From Chitinophagaceae bacterium (lineage in GTDB: Bacteria; Bacteroidota; Bacteroidia; Chitinophagales; Chitinophagaceae): DNA of 64,000 nt. Shown one piece after another: positions 40,584 through 48,913 of this stretch (its first letter is position 1; each line of letters starts with the position of its first letter). A program made the position numbers and the translations under genes. Below the pieces are notes generated by a model. That model was not told where the DNA came from and made no database searches. It was given only the letters and a program-made list of their open reading frames with translations. Location: positions 48,974 through 112,973 of the forward strand of contig JADKJI010000019.1 of assembly GCA_016721085.1 (NCBI GenBank), in the 5' to 3' direction.

Positions 40584-41281
40584 AGTGCGGGTAATTCAGT
40601 TTGTGCTCGGGTGAAATCTTCGGGAATACCGATATCAATAAAATAACCTTCCTGAACAATTCCAAAAAGAGTTTGGGAGTGATACTCCTTTTCAAGGAAA
40701 TCCTTTTCAAAGGAAAAACGCTCCGGCCAGTCATTCGCCATAAATGATTTTCTATTCAAGACATATACGCCACCATTTATCAATCCCTTCTTATAAAATT
40801 TCTTTTCTTTAAAATCCTTGATCGTGCCTTCGGGATTCAATTCAACAACACCATACCGGTCAAAATCATTCATGGGTTTTAACGATAGGGTACAGGCAGA
40901 TTTTGATTTAAAATGAAAATCACTTACTTCTTTCAATTGAATATGAAACAAAGTATCTCCATTCAATATCAAGGGAGCTTCAGTTATGGCTTCAGTACAT
41001 GCAAACCGAATGGCACCTCCAGTACCCAAAGGTTCTTCTTCAATTACAAATGAATAATCAAGGTCAGCATATTCCTTATTGAGGTAATCGAGTATCACCT
41101 CATGCATATACCCCAATGAAAATACAAAGCGGTTAATGCCTTGTTTCTTATAGTAATCAAAAACATAAGAAAGGAATGGCTTACCTGCAACTGGTGCCAT
41201 ACATTTTGGTAAATCAGGAACGGCAGACCGAAGTCTGGTTCCCAATCCTCCGGCAAGAATTATTGCTTCTGTTACTTTCAT
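40580..41281 (-). CDS. Sugar-phosphate nucleotidyltransferase, HddC-like
   Basis: About 233 residues from the ATG at 41281. The nucleotide-binding signature is AIILAGGLGTRLRS and LPKCMAPVAGKP, with the metal-binding LNGDTLFHIQ. The context (heptose isomerase, kinase and phosphatase) suggests a guanylyltransferase that turns heptose 1-phosphate into GDP-heptose, as HddC does. Base specificity is inferred. Seven bases separate it from gmhA. Confidence 0.78.
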   Translation of the reverse strand: MKVTEAIILAGGLGTRLRSAVPDLPKCMAPVAGKPFLSYVFDYYKKQGINRFVFSLGYMHEVILDYLNKEYADLDYSFVIEEEPLGTGGAIRFACTEAITEAPLILNGDTLFHIQLKEVSDFHFKSKSACTLSLKPMNDFDRYGVVELNPEGTIKDFKEKKFYKKGLINGGVYVLNRKSFMANDWPERFSFEKDFLEKEYHSQTLFGIVQEGYFIDIGIPEDFTRAQTELPAL

Positions 41282-41288
41282 TTTGAAT

Positions 41289-41864
41289 TTAGACACCGAA
41301 GTATTGTTCTTCCACTAATTGGCAGATGATATGTCCTAGCATTATATGGCTTTCCTGAATACGTGGAGTATCTTTTGATGGAACGTTTATCAGATAATCG
41401 CTCAATTCTTTCATCTTTCCACCAGTTTCTCCTGTAAATCCAACGGTAACAATTCCTTTTTCTCTTGCCACTTCAAATGCTTTCATGATATTGGTGGAAT
41501 TACCAGATGTAGACAATCCTACCAGATAATCACCTTTTGTACCAATACCTTTTATCAAGCGGGCATACACAACATCATAGCTATAGTCGTTGGCTACCGC
41601 AGTAAGATAAGAGGTATTGCAATGCAAGGCCTCAGCAGGCAATGCATCCCTATCAGTATAAAAACGACCACTAAACTCAGCCGCCAAATGCTGCGCATCT
41701 GCCGCACTTCCTCCATTTCCACAGAAATAGATTCTGTTGCCATTCTTCAATGCCTTCACCATTCCTGCTGCAACCGTATCTACTATATTCAATAACTCAT
41801 CGTTAGCAAGCACTTGTTGCTTTACTGAGATGGATGAGGCGATGATTTCTTTTATTTTCTTCAC
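41289..41864 (-). CDS. gmhA: Sedoheptulose-7-phosphate isomerase
   Basis: 191 residues, a SIS-domain isomerase with NRIYFCGNGGSAADAQHLAA (residues about 44-63) and GLSTSGNSTNIM, both in the active-site sugar-phosphate-binding region. GmhA makes D-glycero-D-manno-heptose 7-phosphate, the first step to ADP- or GDP-heptose. It leads the gmhA-hddC-gmhB run. The spacer before the next upstream gene (41865-42065) holds GGGATTAGCT and TCAAATTTTCAAAT microrepeats. Confidence 0.93.
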   Translation of the reverse strand: MKKIKEIIASSISVKQQVLANDELLNIVDTVAAGMVKALKNGNRIYFCGNGGSAADAQHLAAEFSGRFYTDRDALPAEALHCNTSYLTAVANDYSYDVVYARLIKGIGTKGDYLVGLSTSGNSTNIMKAFEVAREKGIVTVGFTGETGGKMKELSDYLINVPSKDTPRIQESHIMLGHIICQLVEEQYFGV

Positions 41865-42065
41865 TATGATTAATTTGATTATTGACTGGGATTTATGGGA
41901 TTAGCTGGGATTAGCTGGGATTAAGACTTTGATTCTTTTGATTCATTTGATTTAATATGAATTGAAAAACATTCTATCAATTTTCAGAATATTCATTTTT
42001 ATTTTTCACTGACCATTAGATTTTCAAATTTTCAAATCATCAAATTTTCAAATTAACTACATTCC

Positions 42066-43089
42066 TCAAATAGTCCACGACGTCATCCCATGATCCACAA
42101 AAAGGTAGCTTTTCACATACCCCCCGAATTTATTCAGGTTCTCAATAACAGCGTATTTGGTATTGTCGGGACAATAGAATGTCATGAATCCACCGCCGCC
42201 GGCACCGGATATTTTACCACCGGTAGCTCCTGATTTTTTGGCGAGTTCATAAATTTCGTCGATAAGGGGATTGCTGATGCCTTCGGCCATCTGACGCTTT
42301 TGCTGGAAACCGAAATCAAGGATTTCGCCGATTTCATGAACGCGGCCTTTTAATAAGGCTTCTTTCATCATCTGGGCCTGGTGTTTCAGTTGGTGCATAG
42401 CTTCGATGGATTTGCCTTTTTTCTGAACCACATTCTCACTTTGCTTTTCAATGATCTTGGCAGATTCCCTGCTGGTAGAGGTGTAATACAATACCAGATT
42501 GTTTTCTAATTCAAAGAGGTATTGCTGTTTTATGCGAAGGGGGTTTACAATCACTTTATCGTCGGCCATGAATTCCATAAAATTCACTCCGCCGAAAGTG
42601 GCTGCATATTGATCCTGGCGACCACCAGCCATTGCCAGATCCTTACGCTCAATTTCATAGGCCAGATGGGCAATATCATATTCTCCCAATGGCAGACGAA
42701 GCATTTCAGCGAATGCGCCTACAATGGCTACCACGAGGGTAGAGGAAGTACCTAATCCTGATCCTGCCGGGAGCATCAACGAAAGTAGAAAGCTTGAATC
42801 CTGTCAATGGCATTCCATAATCTCTCTGTATTCGATTATAAACTCCTTTCAATAGATCCAATGTTCCATTGAGTGGTAATTGATGACTCCATTCAAAACG
42901 CTGCTCTTCCTTACGATCCATTGTTTGAAGAATGATGACATTCTCCGACAAGGGTTCTATGTTCGCATACGCATATAAGGATACAGTGGCATTCAAAATA
43001 GCCCCTCCATACAGATCACAATAAGGACTTACATCGGTACCACCTCCGGCTAATCCGATCCTCAATGGAGCTTTACTTCTGTAAATCAT
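42066..43089 (-). CDS. GHMP-family heptose kinase, HddA-like (one frameshift)
   Basis: About 341 residues after removing one C in the run at 42769-42771 (VDAP joins AGSGLGTSST). N-terminal APLRIGLAGGGTDVSPYCDL, the GHMP ATP loop AGSGLGTSST and the C-terminal GGKISGAGGGGFMTFYC are hallmarks. HddA phosphorylates C1 of D-glycero-D-manno-heptose 7-phosphate in the GDP route, in place of HldE. With gmhA, HddC-like and gmhB the set for GDP-heptose is complete. Substrate is inferred from context. Confidence 0.82.
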
Positions 43090-43205
43090 CTAATTGCGTT
43101 TTATTAAATAAAGTCAAAATTCAAAAGGCAAAAGTAAAAAATAATAGGCGGAAAACCCTTCTTTTGCTATCTGCTATATAACCATACTCAGCTTTCCGGG
43201 TAGTT

Positions 43206-44330
43206 TTAACTTCCACTTATTGTTTCGATGGCACTAACGAGCTTCTCCCAGGAATATTTTGTCTTTTCCTGCTTTAGACCAGGCAGGAAAAAGGCTTGCC
43301 CCAATTCAAAAAATCGCGTAATGGCGTTTGCTATGGAATGCGGATCAGGCTCACAAACCAATCCAGCCTTTTCATGAGGTACCAATGATGGCAAGCCTCC
43401 AACATTGGTAACTATCATCGGTTTCTCATAATGATAAGATAGGGGAGTGACACCACTTTGTGTGGCATTCTTATATGGCTGCACTACAACATCTGCTGCA
43501 CAGAGATAATATTTAACCTCGCTATCTGGAATGAAATCTGTCTTAAGAATCAGCTTATCCCTGATACCTAATTCATCAATCAATGTTTTGTAGGTGTTGG
43601 CGTCTTCATAAAACTCACCTGCGACTAAAAGCTGAATGGATGGATCTTTTATTTCCTTTAAAGCACGCAAGAGCAGATCTAACCCTTTATAAGGTCTGAT
43701 GAAACCAAAAAACAGTAATAGTTTCTTGTCTTCGCTTATTCCCAAATGCTTTCTGGCTTCCGATTGACTAATAGCTGCTCCGAAATTATCATACAAGGGA
43801 TGAAGTACTTGTTTGGCCGGTTTTTCCTTTTCGAATATGCGCAGATCAGAAAGCACCTTCTCACTCATCGTAATAAAGGCATCGCATGAGTTCAGGAAAT
43901 ATCTGGTAAAGGGTTTGTCGCCGGGTCTTTTTTCGTGTGGGATGACATTATCAGTAATAGCGACTATCCTTGTCTTTTTATTCTTTCTGACTCTTCTTAA
44001 GATGGTTCCTAAAGCAGGCCCCATTAAAGGCAACCAGAATCTTACTACAATAAGATCCGGTTTCATCTCTTTCAATAAATGGCCAACATGCCACCAATTG
44101 AAGGGATGAATTGAATTGATGATAGAAAAAATCTTGATACCCTCAGGAGCGGGATCAGAACTGTATTGTGTGGTTCCGGGGAAAATGAATGAAGGGTATT
44201 GCAATGAAAAAGAAAAGATGGATGCATCCCAACCTTCCTGTTGGAATTGCTGGCAGAGTCGCTGGTCAAAGCTTGCCAGTCCACCTCTTAATGGATGCGC
44301 AGGACCAATTATAATTACTTTCTTCGCCAT
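43206..44330 (-). CDS. Glycosyltransferase family 4
   Basis: 374 residues, two Rossmann domains. The second starts at about residue 215 (LLLFFGFIRPYKGLDLLLRA), and the donor loop reads QSGVTPLSYHYEKPMIVTNV. N-terminal MAKKVIIIGPAHPLRGGLA is a Gly-rich acceptor-domain opening. The canonical EX7E is weakly kept. It probably adds a sugar to the glycan made with the GDP-heptose genes next to it. A terminator stands upstream of it, after the family 2 gene. Confidence 0.85.
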   Translation of the reverse strand: MAKKVIIIGPAHPLRGGLASFDQRLCQQFQQEGWDASIFSFSLQYPSFIFPGTTQYSSDPAPEGIKIFSIINSIHPFNWWHVGHLLKEMKPDLIVVRFWLPLMGPALGTILRRVRKNKKTRIVAITDNVIPHEKRPGDKPFTRYFLNSCDAFITMSEKVLSDLRIFEKEKPAKQVLHPLYDNFGAAISQSEARKHLGISEDKKLLLFFGFIRPYKGLDLLLRALKEIKDPSIQLLVAGEFYEDANTYKTLIDELGIRDKLILKTDFIPDSEVKYYLCAADVVVQPYKNATQSGVTPLSYHYEKPMIVTNVGGLPSLVPHEKAGLVCEPDPHSIANAITRFFELGQAFFLPGLKQEKTKYSWEKLVSAIETISGS

Positions 44331-44338
44331 CTTATCTT

Positions 44339-44371
44339 ATAAAAACAGTGTCAGGCCTTGAGGACCTGACA
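44339..44371 (-). terminator. Terminator between the family 2 and family 4 glycosyltransferase genes
   Basis: GTGTCAGG and CCTGACAC pair across a 9-base loop (44347-44371). On the minus strand a T5 run follows at 44340-44344. It comes after the family 2 gene's stop would be read only if transcription continued; more simply it ends read-through into the 44330 start region. Confidence 0.4.
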
Positions 44372-44392
44372 CCAGAAAATTTTCATTTATAA

Positions 44393-45337
44393 TTAATCAT
44401 TCAGTCCCAGTTTTTTCTCAATCAGGTAATGATTTCTTCCCGGAGCATTCCTGGCCACCAGTTCTGAAATGAATCCTGTAAGGAACAATTGAGAACCTAT
44501 TATCATAATCACCAACGCAACAAAGAATAGGGGGCGTTGGGTGAGACCAGTTTCATCAAAGAAAAACTTGGAGACGGTGAGATAAGAGAAGATGCCAAAT
44601 CCTATAACTGACAACAATGTTCCCCAGAAACCAAAAAACTGCATCGGTCTTTTCCCGAATTTTCCCAGGAACATGATAGTAGCCAGATCGAGGAAACCGT
44701 TTATATATCTTTCAAACCCGAATTTGGAAGTGCCATATTTACGGGCATGATGCTGAACCACTTTTTCTCCCACTTTACGAAAGCCAGACCATTTCGCAAT
44801 AAGGGGGATATAGCGATGCATTTCACCATATACTTCAATACTCTTTACCACTTTGCTCCGATAGGCTTTCAATCCACAGTTAAAATCGTGTAATGGTATA
44901 CGTGATATCTTTGCAGTGATCCAATTGAAGAATTTAGATGGAAGCCTTTTCTCTAAAGGATCATGTCTTTTCTGTTTCCATCCGCTAACGATATCGAATC
45001 CCTGGTTAATAATCATATCTCTAAGTCCAGGAATTTCTTCCGGACTATCCTGCAAATCAGCATCCATAGTTATAACTACGTCGCCCTGACAAACCCTGAA
45101 CCCTTCATTGAGGGCAGCAGATTTACCATAGTTACGTTGGAACTTAATGCCTTTTACAGAAGCATTAGCGACGCTTAATTTCTCTACAATTTCCCAGGAA
45201 CTATCAGTGCTTCCATCGTCAATAAGAATAACTTCATAACTCAGGCTATGGGCAGTAGTTACTCTTTGAATCCATGCACAAAGCTCTGGAATGGATTCTT
45301 CTTCATTGAATAGTGGAACAATTATTGAAATATCCAT
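44393..45337 (-). CDS. Glycosyltransferase family 2 with two C-terminal membrane helices
   Basis: About 314 residues from the ATG at 45337. The GT-A motifs are ISIIVPLFNEEESIPEL, EVILIDDGSTDSSWE and the DxD in VITMDADLQDSPEEI. Two membrane helices are near residues 230-300. Layout is that of dolichyl/undecaprenyl-phosphate sugar transferases (DPM1/GtrB/ArnC). It likely makes a lipid-linked sugar donor. Its ATG overlaps the stop of the 46-residue membrane gene (TGATG). Confidence 0.88.
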   Translation of the reverse strand: MDISIIVPLFNEEESIPELCAWIQRVTTAHSLSYEVILIDDGSTDSSWEIVEKLSVANASVKGIKFQRNYGKSAALNEGFRVCQGDVVITMDADLQDSPEEIPGLRDMIINQGFDIVSGWKQKRHDPLEKRLPSKFFNWITAKISRIPLHDFNCGLKAYRSKVVKSIEVYGEMHRYIPLIAKWSGFRKVGEKVVQHHARKYGTSKFGFERYINGFLDLATIMFLGKFGKRPMQFFGFWGTLLSVIGFGIFSYLTVSKFFFDETGLTQRPLFFVALVIMIIGSQLFLTGFISELVARNAPGRNHYLIEKKLGLND

Positions 45338-45477
45338 CAAGGTTGATTAAATGAATCTATTTCGAATTCAGGTTTCTTCTTTTTGATAATAGCTGCAATA
45401 ATAAGACTGATGAGGAACCAGAAAATGGACCCAAGTGCAAAACCAAGGAATTGGTTTTTAATGAGAATTGTTTCCAT
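45337..45477 (-). CDS. 46-residue membrane microprotein
   Basis: The ATG at 45477 opens METILIKNQFLGFALGSIFW and continues through one hydrophobic segment (about residues 10-34), closing with a basic then acidic tail (KKKKPEFEIDSF). Its TGA overlaps the ATG of the glycosyltransferase (TGATG). Its start lies inside the end of the DUF4199 gene in another frame, so both overlaps suggest translational coupling. No family recognised. It may be a small subunit or regulator of the glycosyltransferase; that is inference. Confidence 0.55.
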   Translation of the reverse strand: METILIKNQFLGFALGSIFWFLISLIIAAIIKKKKPEFEIDSFNQP

Positions 45478-45882
45478 TTAATGCCTCTTCTACAGCTTTA
45501 TCAATATCTTTTTGTGGAGCACCAAACTTTGTCATAAACTCTTCAGTTTTTTCTGCAGCTTGTTGAGCCATCGCTTCCCTGAATGGTACATCAATAAAAT
45601 TCAATAAAACATAGCTAAAAGCAGTTGCAAAGAATGACCAAATAACAAAAACTGTAAATACCGTTTTTAATGCTTGAGAGAATTCAAGATATCCACCTTG
45701 TTCTTTTTCTGTGCTTTCCCTGCTAAAACGGCAAATACAATTGGAATAGCAAAGGCTAAGAATGCAATTGGATGTACAAAATAGGATGCCTCTAAAATAT
45801 ACAATACTAAAGTGAATATAATTGCTACACCCGCTGCAATCAATCCGTATAAAAGTCCTGAGTTCATTTTACTGGCAGCCAT
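45458..45882 (-). CDS. DUF4199 membrane protein (one frameshift)
   Basis: About 142 residues after adding one base in the A run at 45704-45708 (AGKAQKK joins EQGGYLEFSQALK). Opens MAASKMNSGLLYGLIAAGVA, then three further membrane segments and a charged C-terminal tail. Matches what I know of the Bacteroidota DUF4199 family, found next to dihydroorotase and glycosyltransferase genes. Function unknown. It overlaps the 46-residue membrane gene by 20 bases. Confidence 0.72.
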
Positions 45883-45906
45883 AATAGTTGGTTTAATTGT
45901 TTAAAA

Positions 45907-47157
45907 CTAGTTTTTCCCGTTAATGATTCCAAGTACAGAACCAGTCAATTCCTTTCCTATATAAGCTGAATTCCTGGAACGTGACTGGAAAAATGCACCT
46001 GTCACTTGTATTGGTGTTTCAGACTCATATATTGTTACAATAGCCGGACTATTTTTTTCTATAGTGCTTGCTGGAAGGCCGAAAATCTTTCTTGGGTTAA
46101 TGGAAAGTAATTCTGCGATCCTGTTTTCACTTAACTCAGGTAAGCTTTTGCGGAGAGAAGCATAGCAGGTTTCCAATCCGATCATACCAAATGCGGCATA
46201 TTCAAATTCAACCACCTTGCTATCTGTTTCATGGGGACTATGATGTGTTGCGATGCAGTCGATAGTTCCGTCTAAAACAGCTTGCTTAAGGGCACTTTGT
46301 TCAACTGATGTCCGCAAAGGAGGATATACTTTGAGATTGCTATCGTAGTTGAAGAGATCAGCATCCGTAAAGAAGAGGTGGTAGGGGGTAACGGAACAGG
46401 TCACTTTCAATCCTGCTTCTTTGGCTCTTCTTATATATTCAATGGATCGGGGAGAAGTGACTCCTGTAAAATGTATTTTAGAATCGGCATAGCGCGCCAA
46501 TTTGATATCGCGGGCTACCAGGAGTTCTTCGGCCATCATTGGTTTTCCGGCTAATCCCAATTGGGTACTTACAATACCTTCATGCATTAAGCCGTGTGGA
46601 CCTACGCTTTTATCATCCGGAATCTGAATCACCACACCGTCGAAAGCCTTTACGTATTGAAGCGCTTTTACCAGAATGCCGGCAGACTGAAGAGGATGGG
46701 TACCATCGCTAAAGGCAATAGCGCCGCTAGCCCGCATATCATACATTTCTGCCAAATCATGTCCTTCAGCATTCTTTGTAAGGGCACCGATAGGGTAGAT
46801 ATTGACAGCCTGTGCGGCTGACTTATGCTTTATATATTCAACCTGCGATTTACTATCGATAACAGGTTTTGTGTTAGGAAGAACAAACACATCGGTAAAA
46901 CCACCAACAGCCGCTGCTCTAGCCCCTGATTCGATGGTTTCCTTAAATTCAAGGCCTGGATCGGCAAAATTGGCGAATATATCTACCCAACCCGGACTTA
47001 CGGATATGTTATTACCATGAATAACCCTGTCAACTGTACTATCAATTTTTGGCTGAATGTCCCTGATGATACCCAATTCAATTAAAATATCAGCTCTTTG
47101 ACCATTATGGGCTGATGTTGGGTCGTTAATGTAGGCCTGTTTTAGGAGAATTTTCAT
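45907..47157 (-). CDS. Dihydroorotase-like amidohydrolase lacking metal ligands
   Basis: 416 residues of the class I dihydroorotase fold (GIIRDIQPKIDST; FSDGTHPLQSAG; LETCYASLRKSL). Active dihydroorotases carry HxH in DxHVHxRxPG; here the spot reads DIFANFADPG, with both His gone. The later ATDHAPH motif is ATHHSPH. So the zinc site is unlikely, as in noncatalytic PyrC-like paralogues of Bacteroidota. Such proteins may be a structural partner of aspartate transcarbamoylase or may act otherwise. Gene order with DUF4199 and GT2 is common in the group. Confidence 0.82.
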   Translation of the reverse strand: MKILLKQAYINDPTSAHNGQRADILIELGIIRDIQPKIDSTVDRVIHGNNISVSPGWVDIFANFADPGLEFKETIESGARAAAVGGFTDVFVLPNTKPVIDSKSQVEYIKHKSAAQAVNIYPIGALTKNAEGHDLAEMYDMRASGAIAFSDGTHPLQSAGILVKALQYVKAFDGVVIQIPDDKSVGPHGLMHEGIVSTQLGLAGKPMMAEELLVARDIKLARYADSKIHFTGVTSPRSIEYIRRAKEAGLKVTCSVTPYHLFFTDADLFNYDSNLKVYPPLRTSVEQSALKQAVLDGTIDCIATHHSPHETDSKVVEFEYAAFGMIGLETCYASLRKSLPELSENRIAELLSINPRKIFGLPASTIEKNSPAIVTIYESETPIQVTGAFFQSRSRNSAYIGKELTGSVLGIINGKN

Positions 47158-47265
47158 TGACGAAAAGTTGAGCGAAGATAAGGGTTGTCGGGGGAACTGA
47201 AAAATAAGAAGAATACAAGGAGTTCCATAAGTTCCAGAGGTTCCATGGGTTCCATAGTTTTCAGG

Positions 47266-47536
47266 TGTAGCGCTCTAATTAATTAAGTAAAATCTTAAAA
47301 GAAGTTTTTTAACCGCAGGAGACGCGAGAGTGCGCAGAGGAAAGGTTTTAGGGCTGATCAATTAGAGTTCCGAACTTTTTTGAAAGTTCGGAACTCTAAT
47401 TGATCAGCCTCTGCGTCTCCGCGTCTCTGCGGTTAAAAACAATCAAAATTCAAAAGCTAAATGATTTATTTAAATGCTACACCTTGGAACCTCTGGAACT
47501 ACTTGAACTTCTTGAACCTATTAACAAAAAAAGGAA
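47266..47536. repeat. Direct repeat A of a ~260-bp nested palindrome element
   Basis: Near identical to 48460-48716. Contains the CGCAGAG arms (47311-47340 and 47410-47434) around an inner perfect palindrome GGCTGATCAATTAGAGTTCC (47352-47378 with 47383-47409, loop TTTG). It is flanked outside by GTTCCA/TGGAAC microrepeats. Its right edge is the T-tract of the DUF2202 terminator. Confidence 0.9.
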
Positions 47537-47556
47537 TACCAGATTTGATATTCCTT
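47524..47556 (-). terminator. Terminator of the DUF2202 gene
   Basis: AAGGAATA and TATTCCTT pair across a 10-base loop, followed on the minus strand by TTTTTTTGTT. Confidence 0.75.
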
Positions 47557-47580
47557 CAACAAAAATGTAATTAATGGGGA

Positions 47581-48264
47581 TTAGTAACCAGTTTCCATAG
47601 CACTACCAATAATTGAGTCGAACTCTGTTTGTGAGATATACTGTGGAGTGTAGCTACCCCCTGCATTCAAGATGTTTTTATAAAACGACCTCAGGTGGTT
47701 TCTGCTTCCTTTTGTAAGCATATCATACACCAGTTTGATATCCTGATTATCGTTCTGAAGCAACGCGTTTTTTAGGTCGAAAATATCGAGATCTTCAATA
47801 GTTGCGCCTACTTTATAAGCGTCTAGAATGCTTAAATTCCCTTGGTTTACCAATTGAGTATATAAGGTTTGTAATGTTGAATTACTAAAGATCCCAGCCC
47901 CATTTGAGCCAACAGGATCTGCTATGCTGTATTTGTTCAGCAGCATCAATAAAGCATCCATGTGAGTTTGCTCTGAACTTGAGATATTGGAAAAAATATT
48001 GACGCCCCACTTGTTATGTAATGCGAGGTAAACATCTCTCGCCAATTTTTCCTCTTCTCTCATAAAAGCCAAAGCGTTTAATTCTTCAGTACTTAAAGGT
48101 TCTTTAGGTAAATTGGTAATTTGCGATTGGAGATTTACAAGATTAATGTTTCCACTGTTATTCGAGTTATTGGCCGACCCATCGTTTTTGCTACAAGATG
48201 AAAATGAAAGCACCACTACAGATAATATGCCCAGAAATGTGGCAATTTTTATTTTACTTTTCAT
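47581..48264 (-). CDS. DUF2202 ferritin-like lipoprotein
   Basis: 227 residues with a lipoprotein signal (VVLSFSSCSKND). The DUF2202 four-helix domain covers about 60-220: ALAFMREEEKLARDVYLALH, then SSSEQTHMDALLMLL and SRNHLRSFYKNIL, showing the Glu/His pairs of ferritin-like iron sites. Family function is unsettled. It is set between two near-identical direct repeats, which makes the segment unusual. Confidence 0.88.
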   Translation of the reverse strand: MKSKIKIATFLGILSVVVLSFSSCSKNDGSANNSNNSGNINLVNLQSQITNLPKEPLSTEELNALAFMREEEKLARDVYLALHNKWGVNIFSNISSSEQTHMDALLMLLNKYSIADPVGSNGAGIFSNSTLQTLYTQLVNQGNLSILDAYKVGATIEDLDIFDLKNALLQNDNQDIKLVYDMLTKGSRNHLRSFYKNILNAGGSYTPQYISQTEFDSIIGSAMETGY

Positions 48265-48459
48265 GATACGATATTTTTATTATTCTTTATTCGATACGAT
48301 ATAAAGCTACTTTAACCAATAGCAGTTTTAAGTAACAAGTGTTACACAAATAAGCGTATAATGTTAAAGTAATTATAACTCGCAGCATAGGTTGCCGCTT
48401 CTCCTTTGATTGGTTGAACCCAAGGTTCCAAAAGTTCCCCAACGTGTCGGGGTTTCCAG

Positions 48460-48716
48460 TGTAGCGCTCTAATTAATTAAGTAAAATCTTTAAAGGAAGT
48501 TTTTTAACCGCAGAGACACGGAGACGCAGAGGAAATGTTTAGGTTGGTTTAATTAGAGTTCCGAACTTTCAAAAAGTTCGGAACTCTAATTGATCAGCCT
48601 CTGCGTCTCCGCGTCCCTGCGGTTAAAAACAATCAAAATTCAAAAGCTAAATGATTTATTTAAATGCTACACCTTGGAACCTCTGGAACTACTTGAACTT
48701 CTATTAACAAAAAAAG
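48460..48716. repeat. Direct repeat B of the nested palindrome element
   Basis: Same order as repeat A: TGTAGCGCTCTAATTAATTA, CGCAGAG arms (48506-48634 overall), an inner AATTAGAGTTCCGAACTTT palindrome, and a CCTTGGAACC tail. It differs by several bases and a short gap. Its right edge runs into the terminator T-tract of tRNA-Pro. Confidence 0.9.
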
Positions 48717-48745
48717 AGATTGCCAGAATTGACAACCTCTTTAAA
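48710..48745 (-). terminator. Putative terminator of tRNA-Pro
   Basis: Imperfect stem AAAGAGaTTG / CAAcCTCTTT with a T-rich run on the minus strand, directly downstream of the tRNA. Confidence 0.5.
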
Positions 48746-48748
48746 CTG

Positions 48749-48822
48749 TCGGGTGGACTGGATTCGAACCAGCGACCCCTTGCACCCCATGCAAGTGCGC
48801 TACCGGGCTGCGCCACCACCCG
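48749..48822 (-). tRNA. tRNA-Pro (anticodon GGG)
   Basis: 74 bases. The acceptor arm CGGGTGG pairs with CCACCCG, discriminator A. The D arm is GCGC...GCGC, the anticodon stem CTTGC/GCAAG closes a loop ATGGGGT, giving anticodon GGG (Pro) with G37. The T-loop is TTCGAATC. CCA is not encoded. Confidence 0.93.
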
Positions 48823-48837
48823 AAACTTTTAGGGTTG

Positions 48838-48867
48838 CAAATGTAACAAAAAATAAACTGCCACAAA
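48838..48867 (-). promoter_or_regulatory. Promoter of tRNA-Pro
   Basis: On the minus strand TTTG (48867-48864), 18 bases, then TACATTTG (48845-48838). The -33 box lies in the U-tract of the next gene's terminator. Confidence 0.6.
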
Positions 48868-48893
48868 AAAAGGGGGCTATAAAAGCCCCCTTT
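48867..48893 (-). terminator. Terminator of the beta-helix gene
   Basis: AAAGGGGGCT pairs with AGCCCCCTTT around five bases, followed by Ts on the minus strand. Confidence 0.88.
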
Positions 48894-48913
48894 CAAATAT
48901 GATTTTTAATCAA

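Noticed and set aside
47266..48716. Composite transposon
   Set aside because: The direct repeats carry no transposase and no visible target duplication; only recombination is suggested.
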